This document shows positions 6,879 to 12,409 of a stretch of 12,409 nt of DNA, piece by piece. The translations under genes and the position numbers were made by a program. Below the pieces are notes generated by a model. It was not told the origin of the DNA. It worked only from the letters and a program-made list of their open reading frames with translations, and did no database searches. How positions within the stretch are numbered: the stretch's first letter is position 1; every line of letters begins with the position of its first letter. Source of the stretch: Gammaproteobacteria bacterium (lineage in GTDB: Bacteria; Pseudomonadota; Gammaproteobacteria; SG8-11); NCBI GenBank assembly GCA_016200445.1, contig JACQEQ010000284.1, positions 1 through 12,409 on the forward strand. Direction: 5' to 3'.

Positions 6879-7901
6879 TTACCCCGTCTTGGGAAGTTCG
6901 CGACGCAGATTCTCGGCGGTCGTTGCATTGCAAACGCCGATGCGTTTCAGTTGAAATAAATCCGAGACGCGCACCGGGCCGTACTCTGCAGATAACGCCG
7001 CATCGAAATGTTGCGCGCACCAGCGGGCGATTTCCGGCGTGTAATCGCCGGCACGTCCGTTGGGATAACAGAACACCCGGCTGCACCGGCCCACCTCGGA
7101 GACGACACGGTCGCGACTGACCAGGATTTCGCGCTTTGCTTCGTCCAGTCTGCGTTGCGACAAAATCGCGTGATTTACCGTATGGGCACCGATGTCGAAT
7201 CCCGCGTCTGCCAATTGGCGTACTTGCTCCCACGACATAAACCGGTAATCTCCGTAAGGCGGCGTACCGTCGCCGCCACACAGTTGCTCCATCTCTTGAA
7301 TAACATCAATGGTGTTTCCGCCGCGCCGCATCTTGACGTATTCTTTTATGCAGCGTAGCGCACGTTGTTTATCCGCCAAGGTACGCAACGGTATTTCGAA
7401 TGGCACGCCCGGTAACCGCATCTGATTGCAGGTTGCGCGATTGAGTAAAAATTCCAAGCGGTCCACCCACAGCCAGCGATCTGTGCCGATGTAGCCGGTG
7501 GCGAGAAAGAACGTTGCGCTCATACCCAACTCCGCCAGTACCGGCGCTGCGTTCAGCACATTGTTTTCATAACCGTCGTCAAAAGTAATGGCCACCGCAT
7601 CGCGTAAGGTTTCGCCACTGCGAATCCCTGCAATTAACGCAGTGAGCGGAATCACCCGGCGGCTCTCGGCTACGGCCTGCAACTGGCGCACAAAAATGTC
7701 AAGTTCGACATGTTTTCCTTCGCAGTTTTCCAGCCCGCGCCGCGCTCTTGCCGATACGCCGTGATACATCAAAATGTGCGGACCTTCGGCGCGCATACGC
7801 GCCACCAGCCCGCCAATTCCGCTTGCTGTTACAGCGCGCAGCATGTTGCGCTTAAGCCACTCGAACTTTTGCGGCTCGGTCTCGACTAAGCACTCGTTCA
7901 T
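6879..7901 (-). CDS. Polysaccharide deacetylase family protein (NodB homology domain)
   Basis: A 340-residue carbohydrate esterase family 4-type protein that would remove N- or O-acetyl groups from a polysaccharide or its precursor. Visible motifs are MYHGV (45-49), TFDDGY (106-111, catalytic/metal Asp pair), FFLATGYIG (131-139), GAHTVNHAIL (238-247, giving the metal-binding H240-x3-H244) and YPNG (279-282). The MYHGV plus TFDDGY plus YPNG set is typical of the larger bacterial polysaccharide-deacetylase branch. There is no obvious signal peptide, so a cytoplasmic or membrane-associated role fits as well as an exported one. The ATG at 7901 follows AAGGGA with 4-5 bases spacing and overlaps the upstream glycosyltransferase by 50 bases. 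A second ATG at 7844 (residue 20) would remove the overlap and lose only 19 residues outside the domain, but has a poor ribosome-binding site. The start is therefore uncertain and the family is not. Confidence 0.9.
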   Translation of the reverse strand: MNECLVETEPQKFEWLKRNMLRAVTASGIGGLVARMRAEGPHILMYHGVSARARRGLENCEGKHVELDIFVRQLQAVAESRRVIPLTALIAGIRSGETLRDAVAITFDDGYENNVLNAAPVLAELGMSATFFLATGYIGTDRWLWVDRLEFLLNRATCNQMRLPGVPFEIPLRTLADKQRALRCIKEYVKMRRGGNTIDVIQEMEQLCGGDGTPPYGDYRFMSWEQVRQLADAGFDIGAHTVNHAILSQRRLDEAKREILVSRDRVVSEVGRCSRVFCYPNGRAGDYTPEIARWCAQHFDAALSAEYGPVRVSDLFQLKRIGVCNATTAENLRRELPKTG

Positions 7902-8982
7902 AAATCCCTTCGTAGCGGTTGATCATGGCAGTCACGCTAAAATCGCGGCGTACGCGCTCGCTGCCGTTACGGCCAAATCCGCGGCGCACTTCCGGATTGT
8001 TAGCCAGCCCGTCCAGTAATCCCCTCAAACCAAATTCGTCGTTGCTTTTGAATAACAAACCATCGCGTCCATCGCGGACGATTTCACGGTTGCCGCCTAC
8101 ATCGCTTGCGACCACCGCCAGCGAAGCCGACATCGCTTCCAACAACGTGTTAGACATGCCTTCGCTATGCGACGGCAGTACGAACACATCCATTCCTGCG
8201 TACAAACGCGCAGCATCTTCGCGGTGACCGAGCCAGCGGATGCGGTGAGCGATGCCTAATTGCACAGCCTCCGCTTCCAGCGCCGCACGTTCGGAACCGC
8301 CGCCGATCAATACCAACAGCACATTACGGCGCGCGACCATGCCGCACACTGCATGCAACAACAATTTGTAATTCTTCACCGGCACCAGACGACCGACACT
8401 GCCGATGACGATGTCCGACGCCGCCGCCCTGAAGAGATCGCGCGCGGATTGACGCCCGGCGTTCGATACTGCGCGCACATCGACCCCGTTGTAGATCACC
8501 TCAATGCATTGCGGTGGAAGTTTCAGATATATGTCAAGCTCGCGCTTTAATTGCCCGGATACTGCAAACGCTGCCGAAACATGCCGCAGAAAACGGCGTT
8601 GTAGCGCCATGCGATGCGGTTTATCGGGCAACGTACGCCCGTGTTCGCTATGAATAATCGCCGGCGTACCGGCAAGCTTCGCACCCAAAAATCCGTAGAA
8701 AAAAGCCTCTGCATTGCGCGTATGCACAATGTCGGCACGCGTGCGGCGGAACAGGCGCGCGAGCCGGATCGGCAAAGCCGGGTCGTTACCTGGTTGCCAT
8801 CCCATGGTGTGTATGCCGACTTCAGGACGGCGAATCCGCGCGGCGAATACCCCGGTTTCGCGCAAACAGCAGATAGACGAAATAAATCTGCTCGCATCGA
8901 GTCCGTTCACGACATTCACCACGCCGTTTTCCAAACCGCCGGGTTGTAAACTCTCTATTACGTGGCATACATGGGTGCGCAT
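7852..8982 (-). CDS. GT4 glycosyltransferase, TIGR03088-like (XrtA-associated)
   Basis: A 376-residue GT-B fold glycosyltransferase acting on the cytoplasmic face of the inner membrane. The N-terminal domain carries the glycine-rich acceptor loop QPGGLENGVVNVVN (13-26) and ADIVHTRN (83-90). The C-terminal nucleotide-sugar domain has GSVGRLVPVKNY (194-205; R198 and K203 contact the donor phosphates in this clan) and the EX7E pair in SEGMSNTLLEAM (E274 and E282). The opening H-V-I-E-S-L-x-P-G-G-L-E-N, with GVDV after IYN, resembles the sugar transferase family TIGR03088 of PEP-CTERM/EpsH systems, which supports the XrtA-type context; donor and acceptor are unknown. AAGGA precedes the ATG by a rather long 11 bases. 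Its last 50 bases overlap the annotated start of the deacetylase gene. Confidence 0.9.
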   Translation of the reverse strand: MRTHVCHVIESLQPGGLENGVVNVVNGLDASRFISSICCLRETGVFAARIRRPEVGIHTMGWQPGNDPALPIRLARLFRRTRADIVHTRNAEAFFYGFLGAKLAGTPAIIHSEHGRTLPDKPHRMALQRRFLRHVSAAFAVSGQLKRELDIYLKLPPQCIEVIYNGVDVRAVSNAGRQSARDLFRAAASDIVIGSVGRLVPVKNYKLLLHAVCGMVARRNVLLVLIGGGSERAALEAEAVQLGIAHRIRWLGHREDAARLYAGMDVFVLPSHSEGMSNTLLEAMSASLAVVASDVGGNREIVRDGRDGLLFKSNDEFGLRGLLDGLANNPEVRRGFGRNGSERVRRDFSVTAMINRYEGIYERVLSRDRAAKVRVA

Positions 8983-8985
8983 TTT

Positions 8986-10476
8986 TTATAACGTCCTTGG
9001 GCCGGAATAAGCGGGAATGAGTTTCAAAATCCAGCGCCTAGCCAAGCGCCGGTCGCCGACGGTGAATGCACCCAGTAATGCAGCAATCGCAAAATACGCG
9101 ATCGCAAAAACCATTCCCGGCACGATAAAGTCAACACTCGGTATAGATGAGGCTGGGCGGAACAGTTGCGCGCACACGGCGGCGGCTGCCGCCGATAATC
9201 CGATCCGGGTCAACGCAGCCAGCGGTAGCAGTTCCATCGCACGCACGCCGATCAGGCGCGCGGCGACACGCAGATAGATCCCCGACATGAGATAAGCCAC
9301 GCTGACGGTGGATAATGCCGCGCCGTAGAATCCGATAATGTCAATAAGCGCCACGCATAGCACAAGGTTTATGATCATCGAGATCAGCGCAAGATAAAGA
9401 TTGATACGCGTACGTCCAAACGCTTGCGGAATGACGCTCAACACCAATATTTGCAACGGCATCAGAAACAAATAGATTCGAAACACACCAGCGCTACCGG
9501 CGTAATCACCGGTAAACAGCAGCACGACGAATTCATGCGAAAATGTCAGCAGAAATGCAAAACTCGGCAACACGACCAGTGCGAGTTTTCGTACCGTCTC
9601 GCGCCATACTTGCACCAGTTCGGTCATATTGCCTTCGCGGATCAAGCGGGGAAAAGTCGCACGCAGTACGTTCGCTACCGAGGTTTGAAAGATAACGTCG
9701 AGCGGAATTTCCAATGCGCCGACTGCATAAATCGCGAACTGCGCCGGAGAAAAATAGGCCGCGACCAGCACCCGGTCGGCCAGACCGTTTATGAGACCGA
9801 CGCAAGAAGTCAAGCCGAGCGGAATGCTATAGCGCAATTGGGAACGTGCAAAGGTATGGCGGGTCCAGCCGGTTACTGCACCGCGCACAGTGCGCCAGAT
9901 GAATCCGGTGCGCGCGGAAAAACGCACCGCAGCGTAGACGGCGGCGGCAATTACCACGCCGGTTAATTCGAAACCTAGCCACAACGGCAATAGCAAAACC
10001 GTTGCGCGCATGAAGGTATCCGCAGACTCCCAGCCCAGAGCGGCGCGATACCGGTTCTCGCTGACTAACCAGTGCATAAAATATTCGCACGCTATGAACA
10101 GGCCGATGTACAACGCATAAATGTGCAGTAGTGATTGCAGCGCCGGATTATTCATGCGTACCGCAAGCCACGGACTCATCAAGGCAACCACCAAGCCTGC
10201 GATCAACCCGGCACCTGCCAGCAGCACGCCGGTTTGCAACGCCAAAACCGGTTGCTCGCCGCGCTCGGTATGATGATGAAAATAATAGATCGAAGTAGGA
10301 ATCCCGAGCACCATCACGCCGATTACGGCGTTACCTATCAGCAGCACTTGTTGATAGGTCCCGTAATCGTGTTGATTCAACAGACGCACCATCGCAACCG
10401 GCACCAGAAATCCGATCGCATACTTGATTAAGTTTGCGACAATGAGAAATCCGGCTTTATCCGATAATGAATCCAT
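8986..10476 (-). CDS. Wzx-like polysaccharide flippase (MOP superfamily)
   Basis: A 496-residue integral membrane protein with about 12-14 hydrophobic segments spread over its whole length, matching the size and topology of lipid-linked oligosaccharide flippases (Polysacc_synt/MATE-like MOP exporters). Typical features include an early helix with KYAIGFLVPVAMVRLLNQHDYGTY (split here as residues 18-28 and 29-41), an LFTGDYAGSAGVFRIYLF stretch near 320-337, and GFYGAALSTVSVAYLMSG near 382-399. It would carry the undecaprenyl-linked repeat unit to the periplasmic face. The open frame reaches a GTG at 10485 that overlaps the ATPase stop (GTGA). I prefer the ATG at 10476, because a GGAG lies 8 bases before it, whereas GTG leaves no room for a ribosome-binding site. 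The next gene's ATG follows its stop by 3 bases. The substrate cannot be read from sequence. Confidence 0.9.
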   Translation of the reverse strand: MDSLSDKAGFLIVANLIKYAIGFLVPVAMVRLLNQHDYGTYQQVLLIGNAVIGVMVLGIPTSIYYFHHHTERGEQPVLALQTGVLLAGAGLIAGLVVALMSPWLAVRMNNPALQSLLHIYALYIGLFIACEYFMHWLVSENRYRAALGWESADTFMRATVLLLPLWLGFELTGVVIAAAVYAAVRFSARTGFIWRTVRGAVTGWTRHTFARSQLRYSIPLGLTSCVGLINGLADRVLVAAYFSPAQFAIYAVGALEIPLDVIFQTSVANVLRATFPRLIREGNMTELVQVWRETVRKLALVVLPSFAFLLTFSHEFVVLLFTGDYAGSAGVFRIYLFLMPLQILVLSVIPQAFGRTRINLYLALISMIINLVLCVALIDIIGFYGAALSTVSVAYLMSGIYLRVAARLIGVRAMELLPLAALTRIGLSAAAAAVCAQLFRPASSIPSVDFIVPGMVFAIAYFAIAALLGAFTVGDRRLARRWILKLIPAYSGPRTL

Positions 10477-10481
10477 GCTCG

Positions 10482-11573
10482 TCACTCCACGCGCTTGAGC
10501 CCATCATGAAACTTCCAGTCGCCGGTCTTTACATTTGAACGCGCATGGAATTCTTTACCATCCGCATGCAGCACACGAACCAGTTCGGACAACAGCGCTT
10601 CGATACCGCTCAAGCGATCCGCGACCGTGATCATTGCCGTTGGTAAAGATTCGAGTTGGCTCAGACGCCGGTGCAATTCGCTAAATACCGGTTCATTAGG
10701 CATAACAGAATCAAATTGATTGGCGCTGTTATTGGCAGTCGATGTGTCCCGGCGTTTTACATACGGAACCCAGCCAAGATCGGCGAGCGCCGCCGTGAGC
10801 GCCTCTACAGTGACATGCGCCGCCGCATCGGCATATGCTGAAACCAACGCGGTATCGCAAAGAATGTTGATAAGCCGAGGAATACCGCCGGTATACCCGT
10901 GGATAACCGGAATCGTCTCCGCTGCAAATAGCCAAGAATTGACAGCCCCGGCGGCACGCAAGCGATGCGTAATGTATTCAACCATTTCGGTCTGCGTAAG
11001 CGGCTCAATGCGGCAACGGAACCGCACATGTTGCGACACGTGTTCCATGTCGAACGATTCGAATAAAGTATTCAATCCCGGTTGTCCGCACAGCACGACA
11101 GGTAGCATTTTCTTTTTCATGAAGTCGATTGCCGACAACACGCGCAACATTTCAAACACATCCTTGTTGAAGTTGTGCGCATCATCGATCACGAGCAGCA
11201 ATGATTTTCCTTTCGTTGCGAACTCCACCAAACAGGTGTTGAACATTCCCATCAACTCGATTTTATTTGCCGAGAACGGGCGCTGGCCCAGCTCGACCAG
11301 CACCGCCTGCAGAAATTCGATGTCGGTTAAGCGTGTCAGCGCGAGCTTCACCACTACGATGTTTTTACCGTTGAGTTCGGCAAGCCACTGTTGTATCAGC
11401 AATGATTTGCCGCAGCCGACATCGCCGGTGATCACAACGAAACCTTCACCGCTCCATAAGCTATAACTCAAATAGGCTTTGGCGCGCTGCAGCCCTTCGC
11501 TTAAATAGTGATACCCGGCACCGGGGGTGAGCCGGAACGGACATTCGCGTAACTTAAAATGTTCTAAATACAT
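10482..11573 (-). CDS. XrtA-associated AAA ATPase, ExeA/GspA-like (TIGR03015-type)
   Basis: A 363-residue cytoplasmic ATPase. It opens with the family signature MYLEHFKLRECPFRLTP, followed by Walker A GDVGCGKS (residues 50-57) and Walker B LLLVIDDAHN (125-134). A GQP sensor-like motif follows at 163-165, and GGIPRLINILCD (229-240) is the usual sensor-2 region. This order is that of ExeA/GspA ATPases and of the TIGR03015 ATPases of PEP-CTERM/exosortase polysaccharide loci. These probably drive assembly or secretion of envelope components, but the substrate is unknown. After about residue 270 there is an extra C-terminal tail with a likely coiled coil (about 295-335), not a peptidoglycan-binding domain as in ExeA. 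The ATG lies 3 bases after the barrel gene's stop, and an AGGTGA ribosome-binding site overlaps that stop, so the two are probably translationally coupled. Walker A carries Cys before GKS where Thr is common. Confidence 0.9.
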   Translation of the reverse strand: MYLEHFKLRECPFRLTPGAGYHYLSEGLQRAKAYLSYSLWSGEGFVVITGDVGCGKSLLIQQWLAELNGKNIVVVKLALTRLTDIEFLQAVLVELGQRPFSANKIELMGMFNTCLVEFATKGKSLLLVIDDAHNFNKDVFEMLRVLSAIDFMKKKMLPVVLCGQPGLNTLFESFDMEHVSQHVRFRCRIEPLTQTEMVEYITHRLRAAGAVNSWLFAAETIPVIHGYTGGIPRLINILCDTALVSAYADAAAHVTVEALTAALADLGWVPYVKRRDTSTANNSANQFDSVMPNEPVFSELHRRLSQLESLPTAMITVADRLSGIEALLSELVRVLHADGKEFHARSNVKTGDWKFHDGLKRVE

Positions 11574-11576
11574 GGA

Positions 11577-12409
11577 TCACCTGCGTAAGGGGATGTAGCT
11601 CGCCCCGGTTGAGTAGTAAATGCTCAACGACATGTACTGATCATTGAACCCGGCTAAAGTCTCTGAACTCGTGCGTTTCTCAACCACGCCGCGCACCTCG
11701 AAACCCAGTGCGTGCGTCGCGCGATAAAACCATCGCACTCCGCCGCTGCTGTCCGTGTCTTCGCGCGCAAGTGCCGAATAGCGGGTTTTGCTTTGTTGCG
11801 CAAAAATAGTTGCCGCCGACAGATCGTCGCCGTAGGTCAATTCGACTTTGCCGCCGCGTTCGCTGCGGTCGCTATTCGTTACCAGTTGAAAATCCATGCG
11901 TCGATGAAATGCGCTCGCTTTCGCCGACCACAATGCGCTTGAGTAATTCATAAAGGCTTCTTCATATTTGTCGAGAAACACATCGGCAGTCACAGTGCGC
12001 CGCACTGCGGGTGCGGAAGCAGCCGGAGTAGTGCTTGGATTCGTGGCCGCTGCCAGCAGCATCGATCCCGCGTCTTGAAGTTCGATGCCCGCTGTCACGC
12101 CCACGCTGGAACGCGTCGTGATGTTGCGCGTCCACGCCAAGCGGGTCAGACGCACATTGGTGTCGTAGCCGCCACCGCGCGTTAATTGCGTACTGCCTAA
12201 ATCGAGCTCGATACGGGTTGGTAGCGGTGTCAGAGTTGCGCGCATGTAAAAATGCGCCAAGCTATAGTCCGAGCCTGTTAGGCTAGTATGTGTGAAGTCA
12301 ATACCACGCACTTCGTAATTCAACGATAACGCCACGACGGGATTTACCGCGTGTATCAAGTGCGATGAAATCAACAGGCGATTATTGTCGAATACGGATT
12401 GAGTCCGAT
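11577..12409 (-). CDS. PEP-CTERM/XrtA-associated outer membrane beta-barrel protein (5' partial)
   Basis: The reading frame is open to the window edge, so about 276 C-terminal residues are visible and the real start lies beyond 12409. A TTG at 12374 is in frame, but the codons upstream of it also read as a good barrel strand (TQSVFDNNRLLISSHL), so it is unlikely to be the start. The sequence consists of short alternating polar/hydrophobic stretches rich in Tyr, Thr, Ser and Arg separated by charged loops, the look of a transmembrane beta-barrel, with a low-complexity Ala/Pro/Ser/Thr loop in the middle (AAATNPSTTPAASAPAV). Members of TIGR03016, an outer-membrane family of XrtA polysaccharide loci, sit immediately before a TIGR03015 ATPase, and the same pair occurs here. 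Family membership is inferred mainly from the barrel pattern plus this adjacency. Its exact role is not established. Exopolysaccharide secretion is the usual guess. Another OMP family remains possible. Confidence 0.72.
   Translation of the reverse strand, partial: RTQSVFDNNRLLISSHLIHAVNPVVALSLNYEVRGIDFTHTSLTGSDYSLAHFYMRATLTPLPTRIELDLGSTQLTRGGGYDTNVRLTRLAWTRNITTRSSVGVTAGIELQDAGSMLLAAATNPSTTPAASAPAVRRTVTADVFLDKYEEAFMNYSSALWSAKASAFHRRMDFQLVTNSDRSERGGKVELTYGDDLSAATIFAQQSKTRYSALAREDTDSSGGVRWFYRATHALGFEVRGVVEKRTSSETLAGFNDQYMSLSIYYSTGASYIPLRR

Noticed and set aside
10477..10485. GTG start for the flippase at 10485
   Set aside because: The only ribosome-binding site, GGAG, ends against the GTG and is correctly spaced for the ATG at 10476. 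The GTGA overlap keeps it as a minor alternative.
10720..11466. 248-codon open frame on the plus strand
   Set aside because: It is antisense to the ATPase, whose Walker motifs are intact; the translation is rich in Ser/Thr/Cys with no recognisable domain.

Overview
This window is one uninterrupted block of minus-strand genes for making and exporting an extracellular polysaccharide. Gram-negative architecture is clear from an outer-membrane beta-barrel gene at the right edge. That barrel is followed directly by an ExeA/GspA-like ATPase, the pair found in exosortase A (XrtA)/PEP-CTERM exopolysaccharide loci of beta- and gammaproteobacteria, so a proteobacterium of one of those classes is the best guess. 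Base composition looks moderately GC-rich by eye in the genes and strongly AT-rich only in the last ~80 bases at the left edge. I did not count it.

Layout in transcription order (right to left): 12409-11577 outer-membrane barrel (5' end outside the window); 11573-10482 AAA ATPase; 10476-8986 Wzx-type flippase; 8982-7852 GT4 glycosyltransferase (TIGR03088-like); 7901-6879 polysaccharide deacetylase; 6872-5616 O-antigen ligase/Wzy-type membrane protein; 5604-4819 NodS-like methyltransferase; 4819-3599 GT4 glycosyltransferase; 3615-2977 NodB-like deacetylase; 2957-1797 third glycosyltransferase; 1766-339 large unrecognised protein with deacetylase-like features; 319-83 small hypothetical protein; then an AT-rich non-coding tail (82-1). 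No gap between genes exceeds about 30 bases, and many junctions overlap or use a ribosome-binding site inside the previous gene, so this reads as one operon or part of one. No promoter or terminator is visible inside it.

Working model: three glycosyltransferases build a lipid-linked repeat unit in the cytoplasm. The flippase moves it across the inner membrane and the Wzy/ligase-type protein polymerises or transfers it. Two clear deacetylases, perhaps a third, and a methyltransferase decorate the sugars, and the outer-membrane protein and its ATPase partner belong to the envelope machinery. The initiating sugar-phosphate transferase, chain-length regulator, export pore, exosortase and PEP-CTERM substrates are not in the window and are expected upstream (beyond 12409) or elsewhere.

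The points most worth following are the NodB-like deacetylase with a NodS-like methyltransferase, which suggests N-deacetylation followed by N-methylation of an amino sugar; the unrecognised 475-residue protein with conserved-looking His/Asp clusters; the small downstream gene; and short repeats in the AT-rich tail. There is no sign of a mobile element, CRISPR array, tRNA or rRNA.
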